This document shows positions 45,923-54,668 of a stretch of DNA of 64,000 nt, in pieces. Source of the stretch: Geothrix paludis (GTDB lineage: Bacteria; Acidobacteriota; Holophagae; Holophagales; Holophagaceae); the NCBI RefSeq assembly GCF_022808815.1, contig NZ_JAKZLC010000007.1, forward strand, positions 53,767 to 117,766, in the 5' to 3' direction. The translations under genes were made by a program, and so were the position numbers. A model generated the notes under the pieces. The model was not told the origin of the DNA. It ran no database searches and was given only the letters and a program-made list of their open reading frames with translations. Position 1 is the first letter of the stretch; every line of letters begins with the position of its first letter.

Positions 45923-46957
45923 ATGCGCCGCGCCCTCGCCCTCCTCCTCGGCCTGCTGGCCACCGCGAGCCCCGTCCTCGCGCAGAAGCCCACCCTGAAG
46001 ACCTACTTCGCGGACGGCGCCAAGCTCCGCGAGGGCGGCGTGAAACTCATCCCCATCCAGACGCCCAAGGGCACGTTCAAGGTCTGGACCAAGCGCTTCG
46101 GGAACAATCCGCGCATCAAGCTGCTGCTGCTCCACGGCGGGCCGGGCTCCACCCACGAGTATTTCGAGTCCCTGGAGGGCTACCTCCCCGCCGAGGGCAT
46201 CGAGTTCATCTACTACGACCAGCTGGGCTCGGCCTACTCGGACCAGCCCAAGGATCGCGACCTCTGGACCACGGAGCGCTTCGTGGAAGAGGTCGAGCAG
46301 GTGCGGAAGGCCCTCGGCCTGACCAAGGACAACTTCTACCTTCTGGGCCACTCCTGGGGCGGCATCCTGGCCGCCGAGTACGCGCTGAAGTACGGGGCCA
46401 ACCTCAAGGGCCTGATCATCTCGAACATGATGATGAGCATCCCCGACTACAACCGCTACGCCAGCAACGTGCTGGCCAAGCAGATGGACCCGGCCGTGGT
46501 GAAGGAGGTCAAGGAGCTCGAGGCCAAAGGCCAGTACGAGAACCCCCGCTACATGGAGCTGCTGATCCCGAACTTCTACAACCAGCACCTCTGCCGCCTG
46601 CCGGAGTGGCCGGACGCCTTCAAGCGGGCCTCGGCCCACTCCAACAACGACATCTACGTGCTCATGCAGGGCCCCAGCGAGTTTGGCGCCTCGGGCCGCC
46701 TGGAGAAATGGGACCGCAAGGCCGACCTGCCGAAGCTGGCCATGCCCACGCTGGTCATCGGCGGCACCTACGACACCATGGACCCCGCCCACATGAAGTG
46801 GGTGGCTGGCCAGGTCCAGCACGGCAGCTTCCTCCTCTGCCCGAATGGCAGCCACATGTCCATGTGGGACGACCAGCGCACCTACTGCGAGGGCCTCATC
46901 CGCTTCCTGAAAGCGACGGACGCGGGCCGGAAGATCGTCACCTTCGGGAAGCCATGA
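45923..46957 (+). CDS. Exported proline iminopeptidase-like alpha/beta hydrolase (S33)
   Basis: A 344-residue alpha/beta hydrolase with a signal peptide (about 1-20, ending VLA). HGGPGSTHEYFESL is the oxyanion-hole segment characteristic of prolyl iminopeptidases. GHSWGG holds the nucleophile S144. The late Asp in GGTYDTMDP and His in NGSHMSMWDDQ complete the triad. The S33 family releases N-terminal proline or similar residues from peptides. The signal peptide implies activity in the periplasm, unusual for classic PIP. A TAGACT box lies 25 nt upstream. Its stop overlaps the ATG of the flavin-reductase gene by 3 nt. Confidence 0.87.
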   Translation: MRRALALLLGLLATASPVLAQKPTLKTYFADGAKLREGGVKLIPIQTPKGTFKVWTKRFGNNPRIKLLLLHGGPGSTHEYFESLEGYLPAEGIEFIYYDQLGSAYSDQPKDRDLWTTERFVEEVEQVRKALGLTKDNFYLLGHSWGGILAAEYALKYGANLKGLIISNMMMSIPDYNRYASNVLAKQMDPAVVKEVKELEAKGQYENPRYMELLIPNFYNQHLCRLPEWPDAFKRASAHSNNDIYVLMQGPSEFGASGRLEKWDRKADLPKLAMPTLVIGGTYDTMDPAHMKWVAGQVQHGSFLLCPNGSHMSMWDDQRTYCEGLIRFLKATDAGRKIVTFGKP

Positions 46958-47811
46958 GCGTGCGCACGATCCTCCCCGGCGACCTCTCGCCCATCGAGAC
47001 CAACGCCCTCCTCTGCGGCGGCGTGGCGCCGCGGCCCATCGCCCTGGCCAGCACCATCTCGAAAGACGGCATCCGGAACCTGTCGCCCTTCAGCTTCTTC
47101 AACGCCTTCGGCTCGAACCCGCCCACGGTGGCCTTCGCGCCCAACCGCCGGGGCCGCGACGGCACCGTGAAGCACACCTACCTCAACGCCGTGGCCACGG
47201 GCGAGTTCGTCATCGCCGCCGTGAGCCACGCCATGCTGCATCCCATGAACGTGGCCAGCGCCGAGTGGCCCGACGGCGTGGACGAGTTCCCCAAGAGCGG
47301 CCTCACGCCCCTGCCCGCGCGGCTCGTGAAGCCGGCCCTCGTGGCCGAGAGCCCCTTCCAGATGGAGTGCCGCCTGCAGCAGGTGGTGGAGCTGGGCAGC
47401 GGTCCCGGCTCGGGCCTCATGCTCCTCGGCGAGGTGCTGGCCTTCCACGTGCGGGAGGACTGCTTCGTGGACGGCCTCCTCCACCCCGACGCCCTCGACC
47501 TCATCGGCCGCAACGGCGGCGCCTTCTATACGCGGGCCAGCGGCGCGGCCGTCTTCCAGGTGCCCAAGCCCGCCGGGAAACCCCTGGGCTACGACGCCCT
47601 GCCCGAAGCCCTCAAGCAAAGCCGCATCCTCACGGCCAACGACCTGGGCCAGCTCGCCAATAGCCCCGGTTTGCCGGACCTGGCCGCCATGGCGCGACGA
47701 CCCGGCGACTCGGCGGATGCCGAGGGTCTGGAGCGGGCCCTGCAATCGGCCCTGGCCCGGAACGACCCGGACGAGGCCTGGCGCCTGGCGGGGCTCCGCC
47801 TGCGCGCGTAG
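46954..47811 (+). CDS. Flavin reductase-like domain protein (FMN-binding split barrel)
   Basis: A 285-residue protein with the flavin reductase-like FMN-binding fold. Early segments are VAPRPIALASTISKDGIRNLSPFSFFNAFGSNPPTVAFAPN, with the conserved Ser/Arg near the start. FVIAAVSHAM and LGEVLAFHVR are also typical. Such proteins supply reduced flavin or act as flavin-dependent reductases on unknown substrates. A C-terminal extension (about 205-285, ending ALARNDPDEAWRLAGLRL) forms helices not usual for the family. Translation is coupled to the peptidase gene. Its role is unknown; with hmgA and FAH nearby it may belong to aromatic catabolism. Confidence 0.85.
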   Translation: MSVRTILPGDLSPIETNALLCGGVAPRPIALASTISKDGIRNLSPFSFFNAFGSNPPTVAFAPNRRGRDGTVKHTYLNAVATGEFVIAAVSHAMLHPMNVASAEWPDGVDEFPKSGLTPLPARLVKPALVAESPFQMECRLQQVVELGSGPGSGLMLLGEVLAFHVREDCFVDGLLHPDALDLIGRNGGAFYTRASGAAVFQVPKPAGKPLGYDALPEALKQSRILTANDLGQLANSPGLPDLAAMARRPGDSADAEGLERALQSALARNDPDEAWRLAGLRLRA

Positions 47812-47838
47812 GCTGGCACAGACAAACGCGGAGATCGC

Positions 47839-49305
47839 ATGTCCTCTCGAAGCCGCATCACGATTCTCCTCGCGGCCCTCGCGCTCCGGCTGGGGGCCCA
47901 GGTCCCCACCCCCTCGGCCGAGCTGCGGCAGTACCTCAAGGTGGAGGCGCCGGTGGTGGCCCTGGTGCACGTGCGGGTGGTGGACGGCACCGGCGCCCCC
48001 GCCCGGGAGGACCAGACGCTGATCCTGCGGAACGGCCGCATTGAGGCCCTGGGAGCCAGCACCACCCTGGTGGCGCCGAAGGAGGCCCTGGTGCTGGACC
48101 TCGCGGGCCACACCGTACTTCCGGGCCTGGTGGGCATGCACAACCACCTGTTCTATACGCACTCCATCCATAGCGACGAGAAAGGCGGCGCCCTCGCGCC
48201 CGGGCGGCTCTTCGCCGAGATCGCCTACTCGGCCCCGCGCCTCTACCTGGCCTGCGGCGTCACCACCATCCGCACCACCGGAAGCCTGGAGCCCTACACG
48301 GACCTCAACGTGAAGCGCCAGATCGACGCGGGCCTGATGCCCGGACCGAAGATGGACGTGACGGGGCCCTACCTCGAGGGGCTGGAACCCATGACGCCGC
48401 AGATGTACGCCCTGCGGGGCCCCGAGGACGCCCGCCGCTTCGTGGACTTCTGGGCCGACGCGGGCGTGACCTCCTTCAAGGCCTACATGAACATCCGGCG
48501 GCCCGATCTCGGCGCCGCCATCCAGGCCGCCCACGCCCGGGGCCTCAAGGTGACCGGGCACCTGGGATCGATCACCTGGCCCGAGGCCGTGGCCCTGGGC
48601 ATCGACAACTTCGAGCACGGTCCCGTGTACACGGACACGGAATTCACGCCGGGCAAGAAGCCCGATCAGGGCCCTTCGGTGGCCGCCTCCTGGGGTTCCT
48701 GGCTGAAGGTGGACGTGGCGGGCCCCGAGGTCCAGGGGCTCATCCGGGAGCTGGTGGCGAAGAAGGTGGCGGTCACCTCCACCCTGCCGGTCTTCGAGCT
48801 GGGCGTGCCCGGGCGCCCGCCCCTGCAGGCGCGGATGCTCGCGGCCATGTCCGCGGAATCCAAGGCCAGCTACCTGGCGGCCCGGGCCAAGGTCCCCACG
48901 GCCCCGAACGGCCGCGCCGAGCAGCTGCTCCGGAAGGAGATGGCCTTCGAGCGGGCCTTCGTCCAGGCCGGGGGCCAGCTGCTGGCCGGGCCCGATCCCA
49001 CGGGCATGGGCGGCGTGCTGCCGGGCTTCGGCGACCACCGGGAGCTGGAGCTGCTGGTGGAGGCCGGCTTCACACCCCTGGAGGCCATCCGCATCTACAC
49101 GGCCAACGGCGCGGCCTTCCTGGGCCGTCTGGATCGCATCGGCACTCTGGAGCCCGGCAAACAGGCGGACCTGGTGGTGGTGAAGGGCGACCCCACGCGG
49201 AAGATCGAGGACATCGAAAACGTGGTCACCGTCTTCAAGGACGGCCTCGGCTACGATCCCGCCAAGCTCCTCGACTCCGTGCGGGGGCACGTGGGCATCC
49301 GCTGA
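47839..49305 (+). CDS. Exported amidohydrolase (imidazolonepropionase/prolidase-like)
   Basis: A 488-residue protein of the amidohydrolase superfamily. A signal peptide occupies about 1-20. The early beta domain (VALVHVRVVDGTGAPAREDQTLILRNGRIEALG) is followed by metal ligands in GLVGMHNHLF. The TIM barrel includes SFKAYMNIR, where the carboxylated lysine is likely, GHLGSITWPEA and GIDNFEHGP. ARMLA and LLAGPDPTGMGG (catalytic Asp) follow. The ending is IGTLEPGKQADLVVVKGDP. This matches exported Xaa-Pro-type peptidases and related amidohydrolases of bacteria that consume peptides. The exact substrate is uncertain. A TAGGCT box overlaps the preceding stop codon. It ends the four-gene run. Confidence 0.87.
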   Translation: MSSRSRITILLAALALRLGAQVPTPSAELRQYLKVEAPVVALVHVRVVDGTGAPAREDQTLILRNGRIEALGASTTLVAPKEALVLDLAGHTVLPGLVGMHNHLFYTHSIHSDEKGGALAPGRLFAEIAYSAPRLYLACGVTTIRTTGSLEPYTDLNVKRQIDAGLMPGPKMDVTGPYLEGLEPMTPQMYALRGPEDARRFVDFWADAGVTSFKAYMNIRRPDLGAAIQAAHARGLKVTGHLGSITWPEAVALGIDNFEHGPVYTDTEFTPGKKPDQGPSVAASWGSWLKVDVAGPEVQGLIRELVAKKVAVTSTLPVFELGVPGRPPLQARMLAAMSAESKASYLAARAKVPTAPNGRAEQLLRKEMAFERAFVQAGGQLLAGPDPTGMGGVLPGFGDHRELELLVEAGFTPLEAIRIYTANGAAFLGRLDRIGTLEPGKQADLVVVKGDPTRKIEDIENVVTVFKDGLGYDPAKLLDSVRGHVGIR

Positions 49306-49312
49306 AGCGGCC

Positions 49313-50230
49313 CTAGTCCAGGTTCTGCGATGCGATCGGTGCCGCTTCTCCACGGTGGTGAATGACGCGCTGGGGATAGGGGATGTCGATACCGGCCTCC
49401 CGGAAGGCCATGAGGATGCGCCGGCGCAGCTCCCGGGCCACCTCCCACTGCTTGGCCGGGGCGGTCTTGGTGAGGGTCCGCAGGGTCACGGCGCTCTCCC
49501 CCAGGTCCTCCACGCCCAGCACCTGAGTGGGCTCCAGCACCCGGTCGGGCCAGGCCTCGGCCAGCTCCTTTCCGATGCGGGTCAGCAGCGCGATGGCCGC
49601 GTCGATGTCCGTATCGTAGCCGACGCCCACCTCGACCTTGGCCCGGGCGAACTCCTTGGAGAGCACCACCACCCGCACCACGGAGCCGTTGGGGATGAAG
49701 TGGGCCTTGCCCTCGGAATCGCGGATCTGGGTCACACGCAGGGTCATGCGCTCCACGGTGCCCGTGTGCTTCTCGTCCACGCTGATGATGTCGCCCACGC
49801 CGAACTGGTTCTCCATGAGGAGGAAGAACCCGCTGATGACGTCCTTCACCAGGCTCTGGGCCCCGAAGCCCAGGGCCACGCCCGCGATGCCGGCGCCGGC
49901 CACCAGAGGCCCGATGTTGACGCCGAACTCCTGGAGCGACATGAGCAGGAAGAAGACCACCGCCAGGACGCGCGCCGTGTTGTTGAGCACGGAACCCAGG
50001 GTCTCCGCCCGGCGCTCGGCGTCCGAGGTCACCTCCTCGTTCCCGTCGTCCACGGCCCGGCGCACGGCGCGGGACACCAGCTTCACGCTCCAGAGGATGG
50101 CCAGGCAGGCCGCTCCGACCATGAGCAGGTGCTCCAGCCGCGACCAGCCCACCCGGTCCATCCACGCCATGAAATGGTCGAAGCGCCGGACTTCGGTCTT
50201 GATCAGAGGCTGAAGGAAGAGAACGATCAC
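49313..50230 (-). CDS. MscS-family mechanosensitive channel
   Basis: A 305-residue small-conductance mechanosensitive channel. Two or three N-terminal TM helices (about 27-47, 85-105 and 115-140) end in the pore-lining helix with the Gly/Ala pattern VAGAGIAGVALGFGAQSLVKD. A beta domain follows (about 145-200, VGDIISVDEKHTGTVERMTLRVTQIRD), then the alpha-beta cage domain with GYDTDIDAAI. It opens under hypo-osmotic shock to release solutes. The start is GTG at 50230, with no ribosome site; a TAGACTGG box on the minus strand ends exactly 6 nt before it after counting the hexamer (50242-50237), so it is probably leaderless. Confidence 0.9.
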   Translation of the reverse strand: MIVLFLQPLIKTEVRRFDHFMAWMDRVGWSRLEHLLMVGAACLAILWSVKLVSRAVRRAVDDGNEEVTSDAERRAETLGSVLNNTARVLAVVFFLLMSLQEFGVNIGPLVAGAGIAGVALGFGAQSLVKDVISGFFLLMENQFGVGDIISVDEKHTGTVERMTLRVTQIRDSEGKAHFIPNGSVVRVVVLSKEFARAKVEVGVGYDTDIDAAIALLTRIGKELAEAWPDRVLEPTQVLGVEDLGESAVTLRTLTKTAPAKQWEVARELRRRILMAFREAGIDIPYPQRVIHHRGEAAPIASQNLD

Positions 50231-50236
50231 GTCACC

Positions 50237-50242
50237 AGTCTA
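50237..50242 (-). promoter_or_regulatory. -10 box (TAGACT) placed for leaderless transcription of mscS
   Basis: TAGACT plus GG on the minus strand, 6 nt (GGTGAC) before the GTG start at 50230. Same geometry as at 13008, 27935 and 42509. Confidence 0.55.
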
Positions 50243-50350
50243 CTTCCAGGAGGCTCTCGCAACCATGTGGGTCGCTCCAAGCGCTCTGGGAGAGCGCCTG
50301 GAGCGGGGCCCCACAGGGCGCGAATCACGCTTGTGAGAGAACGCGCCTCC

Positions 50351-51493
50351 CTACTTCCAGGACGCCCAGTAATTGAGATTCTCCACCAGCCCCGCGGCCG
50401 GCGTGGCCTTCAGGGGCCTGAAGGTGTCCACCATGACAGCCACCTCGTCCGTGCGATCCTTGGTGCGGCTGAGGGGGATGGCCTTGGGGTGCGGCCCGTG
50501 GTGGATGCCCTGGGGATGCCAGGTCACCATGCCCGCGCCGATGCCGTCGCGGCTGAAGAAGTGGCCCGCCGAGTAGAACAGCACCTCGTCGTAGTCGATG
50601 TTGGAGTGGAAGAAGGGCACGCGCATGGCGCCCTCCTCCTCTTCGAAGGGCCGGGGCAGGAAGGAGCAGATGACAAAGTTGGTCGCGATGAAGGTGGAGT
50701 GGGCGCTGGGCGGCAGGTGGTAGCGGGCGCTGACGACGGGCCGGATGTCCTTCACGTTGATGCGCCACACGGTGAGATCCCCCTTCCAGCCCACCACGTC
50801 CAGGGGATTGAAGGGGTAGAACACCTTCGTGATCTGGTTCTCCCGCTTGATGTGGACGGCCCACTCCCGCGGTGTGGCGTTGTAGGCCTCTAGCTCCGGC
50901 GTGTCCACCATAGCCGGATCGAAGATGGCGTTGGGCCCCAGCTGGTTGCGGTCGGGGATGGTGACCTCGCTGAAGCTCTCGATGAGCAGGTAGCGCTGGT
51001 CGCCGTCGGAGGGCAGGAAGCGGTACGTGGTGCCTCGGGGGATCACCAGGTAGTCACCGGTGGCGTAGGTGAGCGCGCCGAAGGTGGTCTCCAGCTTCCC
51101 GCCGCCCGCATGGATGTAGTAGACGTCGTCCCCGTCGGCGTTGCGGTAGAAGAAATCCATGGCCGAGGGCGCCACCCAGTGCAGGGCCACGTCCGCATTG
51201 TGGAGGATGCAGATGGGCGCGAAGGCCGCTTCCTGCGAGCCGAACATGGAGGCCCGGATCGCCTCATCCGCCGAAGGCTTCAGCCCGTTCAGGTCGTAGC
51301 TGTGGGGGCGCAGGGGACCCTCGATGTGAGTCCAATCCGTCACCGGGTGCAGACGGTAGAGGTGCGTGGTGCGGCCGTAGAAGCCCTGGCGCGCATGCTC
51401 CTCCTCGAACGTGCCCTGCGGCAGGTCCACATGCGCCTGGCGCGTATGCAGGCCCTTGCGCAGGGGGAAGAGCGGCGTTTCCTTCTTGGACAT
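50351..51493 (-). CDS. hmgA: Homogentisate 1,2-dioxygenase
   Basis: Fe(II) enzyme that opens the homogentisate ring to maleylacetoacetate with O2, in tyrosine and phenylalanine catabolism. The 380-residue product has an N-terminal beta sandwich and a C-terminal cupin. The iron ligands lie in the HSNIDYDEVLFYSAGHF and HPQGIHHGPHP region. Other marks are GDYLVIPRGTTYRFLPSDGDQRYLLIESF and NPLDVVGWKGDLTVWRIN. The start at 51493 has GAGG upstream; a Met 35 codons earlier is not supported. It needs molecular oxygen, unlike the aldehyde oxidoreductase in this window. A related FAH-family gene is at 44871. Some short homologues are annotated only as HmgA-like, so substrate is not certain. Confidence 0.85.
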   Translation of the reverse strand: MSKKETPLFPLRKGLHTRQAHVDLPQGTFEEEHARQGFYGRTTHLYRLHPVTDWTHIEGPLRPHSYDLNGLKPSADEAIRASMFGSQEAAFAPICILHNADVALHWVAPSAMDFFYRNADGDDVYYIHAGGGKLETTFGALTYATGDYLVIPRGTTYRFLPSDGDQRYLLIESFSEVTIPDRNQLGPNAIFDPAMVDTPELEAYNATPREWAVHIKRENQITKVFYPFNPLDVVGWKGDLTVWRINVKDIRPVVSARYHLPPSAHSTFIATNFVICSFLPRPFEEEEGAMRVPFFHSNIDYDEVLFYSAGHFFSRDGIGAGMVTWHPQGIHHGPHPKAIPLSRTKDRTDEVAVMVDTFRPLKATPAAGLVENLNYWASWK

Positions 51494-51555
51494 GGGAGCC
51501 TCGGGGAGCGGGCTCCCATTATCTCCAAATTCGAGCTCAATGCCTAAAGCAAGGA

Positions 51556-51643
51556 CTCCACGAAGGTCGCCAAGGAAAGCCGAAAGGGCACGAAGCATCT
51601 TCCGCTTCGTGCCCTTAGTGCTCCCTTCGTGCCCTTCGTGGAG
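51556..51643. repeat. Large imperfect intergenic palindrome
   Basis: Nested inverted repeats: CTCCACGAAGG (51556-51566) pairs with 51633-51643, and inside it a perfect 13-bp stem AAGGGCACGAAGC (51584-51596) pairs with 51604-51616 around a 7-nt loop. It lies between hmgA and the transporter gene and may act as a terminator. The arms look like the purine-rich element at 15513. Confidence 0.8.
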
Positions 51644-51650
51644 ATCCTTT

Positions 51651-53015
51651 TCAGCCCTGCTTCTGCAGCCACCGGTTGTAGATCCACAGGCTGAGGGCGC
51701 TGCCGAGTCCGAAGAGGGTGAGGATGATCCAGCCGGTGGCGGCGGCCTTGGGATCGAGCTTCAGCAGGCCGTCCGGCTGCTTCACGGCCCCGGCGCACAT
51801 GACCTGGTTGAAGAGCCAGGCGCCCGCCGGACCCCCCACCAGGCTGCCGATGGCCATGGGCAGGTTGGCGTAACCAAGGAATAGCCCCTCCTGGCCCTTG
51901 GGGGCGAGCGAGCCGATGTACTCGTAGAGGCGGCTGGAGGCGAACAGCTCGCCGAAGGCGATGAGGGCCACGGTCATCACGATGAAGAGGCTTCCGACCG
52001 GCAGCAGCACCTTCGCGGTGATGCCACCCGCCATGAAGAGGGGCGCCACATTGATGAGCATGGAGAGGCCGATGATCACCGTGCCCACGATGATGGACTT
52101 GATGGGGGGCAGCTTGCCGAAGAGCTTCGTGATGAGGAGCTGGAACAGCACGATGGTGATGGGGTTCGCCATGGTGTAGAGGTCCATGGCCGGGCTCAGC
52201 TCCACGGTCTTCTTCACGTAGAGCGGCAGCACGTTGTAGACCTGGTTGTAGATGAAGTAGAAGCCGCTGCTCACCAGCAGGAACAGCGCGAAACGGCCGC
52301 TGCCCAGTACCTTGAACATGCCCAGGAGGATCTCGGGGAGGGTGCGCTTGGGCTTGGCCGGATCCACGGCGGATTCAGGGTCCCGATAGAGCAGGGCCAC
52401 CACGAGGAAGGCCAGCACCGAGGCCGCCATGGACACCAGGAAGATGGTGTCGAGCTTGCCGAGCTTGGTGCGGACGAAGAAGGCCGTGAGGCGGCCGAAG
52501 ACGCTGCCGATGTTGATGACCATGTAGAAGATGGCGAAGGCCAGCGTGGCCTTGCCCAGGTGCGTGCGCTGCACGGTGCCCGCGATGCAGGGCTTCACGA
52601 AGGAGCCGCCGATACCCACGAGGAGGATGGCCAGGGAGACCGGCACCACCACGCCGGCCCCCGCCGTGACCTCCCGGCCGGCCTGGAGGGCCAGCACATG
52701 CCCGCCGAACCACACCGGGTAGCCCATGAGGAAGTAGCCGGCCACCAGCAGCACGCAGGCCAACAGCAGGCTGCGGCGGAAGCCGATCTGGTCCGCGATG
52801 GTGCCGCTGAGGATGGGCAGGAAGTAGACCAGGAACCAGAGCACCCCGTTCAGCGTGCTGGGCCAGTAGTCGCCGAGCCCCAGCCGCCCCAGGTAAATCA
52901 CGATGAAGCTCGCCATGGAGTAGTAGGCGGCCCGCTCGAACAGCTCCGTCAGGTTCGCGTTCCAGTAGCTGGCAGGGAAGGAGTACTTCTCGCGGAAGGA
53001 GGGCTGGGCGGTCAT
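51651..53015 (-). CDS. POT-type (proton-dependent oligopeptide) MFS transporter
   Basis: A 454-residue transporter with about 12-14 TM helices. The first helix contains the POT motif ELFERAAYYS, where the ExxER residues couple proton and peptide. A second family-like stretch is IADQIGFRRSLLLACVL (MFS loop 2-3 signature) and LLVGIGGSFVKPCIAG. The final helix ends WIYNRWLQKQG. Substrates are probably di- or tripeptides, in line with nearby exported peptidases. The start at 53015 has GAGG upstream. It shares the minus strand with hmgA but a strong palindrome separates them. POT proteins also carry nitrate or amino acids in some lineages. Confidence 0.85.
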   Translation of the reverse strand: MTAQPSFREKYSFPASYWNANLTELFERAAYYSMASFIVIYLGRLGLGDYWPSTLNGVLWFLVYFLPILSGTIADQIGFRRSLLLACVLLVAGYFLMGYPVWFGGHVLALQAGREVTAGAGVVVPVSLAILLVGIGGSFVKPCIAGTVQRTHLGKATLAFAIFYMVINIGSVFGRLTAFFVRTKLGKLDTIFLVSMAASVLAFLVVALLYRDPESAVDPAKPKRTLPEILLGMFKVLGSGRFALFLLVSSGFYFIYNQVYNVLPLYVKKTVELSPAMDLYTMANPITIVLFQLLITKLFGKLPPIKSIIVGTVIIGLSMLINVAPLFMAGGITAKVLLPVGSLFIVMTVALIAFGELFASSRLYEYIGSLAPKGQEGLFLGYANLPMAIGSLVGGPAGAWLFNQVMCAGAVKQPDGLLKLDPKAAATGWIILTLFGLGSALSLWIYNRWLQKQG

Positions 53016-53075
53016 GGCTACCTCGGGGTCGGATTAGTCTCGCATGGCGAGGTGTCCCGGGTTCGCGGATTCTGG

Positions 53076-53081
53076 TATCTC
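53076..53081 (+). promoter_or_regulatory. Possible -10 box (TATCTC) for a leaderless transcript
   Basis: TATCTC, then TGGCGG (6 nt), then the ATG at 53088. Weaker than the TAGACTGG-type boxes but the same spacing. Confidence 0.35.
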
Positions 53082-53087
53082 TGGCGG

Positions 53088-54281
53088 ATGTCCCCCCGCC
53101 CTTTCCGCCGGTTTCGCTTCGCCTTGGCCCTGGTCCTGGGCTTGGCCTCCTTGGCCGCCGCGCCGCCTTTGTCCCCCGCCGCCCGGGCCCTTGTGGACCG
53201 CGCCTTCACCGACCTGGATCCCGCCCGCCCCGTGGTAGATATCCATGTCCACGCCCTCGGCCTCGGTCAGGACGGCGACGGGACCTTCGTGAACCCCGAG
53301 AAGCTGAGCTTCCGGCATCCCGCGAAGCGCCTGGGGACCAACCTCTACCTGAAGGCCACCGGCGTGAAGGGGCTCGATCACTTCGACCGCGACTACCTGG
53401 CCATCCTCGCGGCCCGGGCCCGGGCGTTCCCGCGTCCCGTGCGGATCCACCTCCTGGCCATGGATCGGGCCTACCGCGCCGACGGCACGCCGGATCCGGT
53501 CCGCACGGAGTTCCATGTGCCCAACGCCTACGTGCTGGACGCCGCTGCGGCATACCCCGACGTCTTCGTGCCCGTGGCCTCCATCCACCCGGCCCGGAAG
53601 GATGCCATCCAGGAGCTGGAGGCCTGCGCGACCAAGGGCGTCCGCCTGCTCAAGTGGCTGCCCAACACCCAGGCCATCGATCCCGCCGATCCCCGCTACA
53701 ACGCCTTCTACCGCCGCATGAAGGAGCTGGGCGTGGTCCTGCTCACCCACGCCGGCGAGGAGAAGGCAGTGGCCGTGAAGGGCGCCCAGGCTCTGGGGAA
53801 TCCGCTGCGCCTGCGCCGACCCCTGGACCTGGGCGTCACGGTGGTCGTGGCCCACTGTGCCAGCCTGGGCCGCAACGAGGACCTGGACCATCCCGGGAAG
53901 ACGGTCTCGAACTTCGACCTGTTCCTGCGGCTGATGGATGAGCCCAGGTACCAGGGTCGTCTCTACGGCGACCTCTCCGCCATCACCCAGGTCAACCGCC
54001 TGCCACGCCCCCTGCAAACCCTGCTGGCCCGCGACCTGGACGACCGCCTGCTCAACGGCAGCGACTACCCGCTGCCGGGCGTGAACCTCGTCGTCTGGAC
54101 CCGCCGACTCGTGGAGATGAAGCTCATCACCCCCGCCGAGCGGAGGGCCCTCAACGAGCTCTGGAGGGCCAACCCGCTCCTCTTCGACTTCGTGCTCAAG
54201 CGCACCCTGCGGGATCCCCGGACGGGCCGGCGCTTCGCGCCCGGCGTCTTCCAGCGGGATCCGGCCGCTCTCAGCGGATGA
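53088..54281 (+). CDS. Exported amidohydrolase-2 family (metal-dependent) hydrolase
   Basis: A 397-residue TIM-barrel hydrolase of the PF04909 type with a signal peptide (about 1-24, ending AAA). The first metal site is VDIHVHALG. Later ligands lie in LLTHAGEE, VVVAHCASLG and LLNGSDYPLPG (catalytic Asp). This subfamily includes aminocarboxymuconate-semialdehyde decarboxylase-like and other hydrolases that act on carboxylated aromatics, but I cannot name the substrate. The start at 53088 lacks a ribosome site; the open frame extends upstream to 52560 through the transporter's antisense. It converges with and overlaps the DUF488 gene by 11 nt. Confidence 0.83.
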   Translation: MSPRPFRRFRFALALVLGLASLAAAPPLSPAARALVDRAFTDLDPARPVVDIHVHALGLGQDGDGTFVNPEKLSFRHPAKRLGTNLYLKATGVKGLDHFDRDYLAILAARARAFPRPVRIHLLAMDRAYRADGTPDPVRTEFHVPNAYVLDAAAAYPDVFVPVASIHPARKDAIQELEACATKGVRLLKWLPNTQAIDPADPRYNAFYRRMKELGVVLLTHAGEEKAVAVKGAQALGNPLRLRRPLDLGVTVVVAHCASLGRNEDLDHPGKTVSNFDLFLRLMDEPRYQGRLYGDLSAITQVNRLPRPLQTLLARDLDDRLLNGSDYPLPGVNLVVWTRRLVEMKLITPAERRALNELWRANPLLFDFVLKRTLRDPRTGRRFAPGVFQRDPAALSG

Positions 54282-54657
54282 GCGCACCCCGCTCCGCCAG
54301 CAGCTCGCGGAGGACGGAGCGGTGGCAGTGCGATTCGTTCTCGCAGTAGCAGCCCACGGCCAGGTCCGTGCGATGAGACAGGGCCGCCAGCAGGTCCAGG
54401 AGCCGGGCCTTCTCGGGATGGCCCATCTCCGCCCGGTACTTCTTTTTGAAGGCCGCCCAGTCCTTGTCGCTCTCGGCGGCCTGGGCCTGCTTCACCAGCT
54501 CCTCGCTGGGCGCGGCCTCCGGCATCCACACATCGTAGAAGTCCCGGGAGGCGAACTCCGCCTTGGGCACGCCCCGGGGCGGGCGGCGCACCGTGCCGAT
54601 CCGCAGGCCCTCGCCCGGGGCCCTCGGCGTTCCCAGTCGCACCACGCGGATGGCCAT
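54271..54657 (-). CDS. DUF488 family protein
   Basis: A 128-residue soluble protein of the DUF488 family. Features are RVVRLGTPR at the start, a central FYDVWMPEAAPSEELV, and the C-terminal CYCENESHCHRSVL. The paired Cys/His cluster is the hallmark of the family and may bind metal. The function is unsettled. The start at 54657 has AGGAGG upstream. It overlaps the end of the convergent amidohydrolase gene by 11 nt and lies 12 nt after moeA on the same strand, so it is likely co-transcribed with moeA. Confidence 0.82.
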   Translation of the reverse strand: MAIRVVRLGTPRAPGEGLRIGTVRRPPRGVPKAEFASRDFYDVWMPEAAPSEELVKQAQAAESDKDWAAFKKKYRAEMGHPEKARLLDLLAALSHRTDLAVGCYCENESHCHRSVLRELLAERGALIR

Positions 54658-54668
54658 GGCTGCCTCCT

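Noticed and set aside
52560..53087. Upstream extension of the 53088 amidohydrolase frame
   Set aside because: The extension is antisense to the POT transporter, and the signal peptide begins only at 53088.
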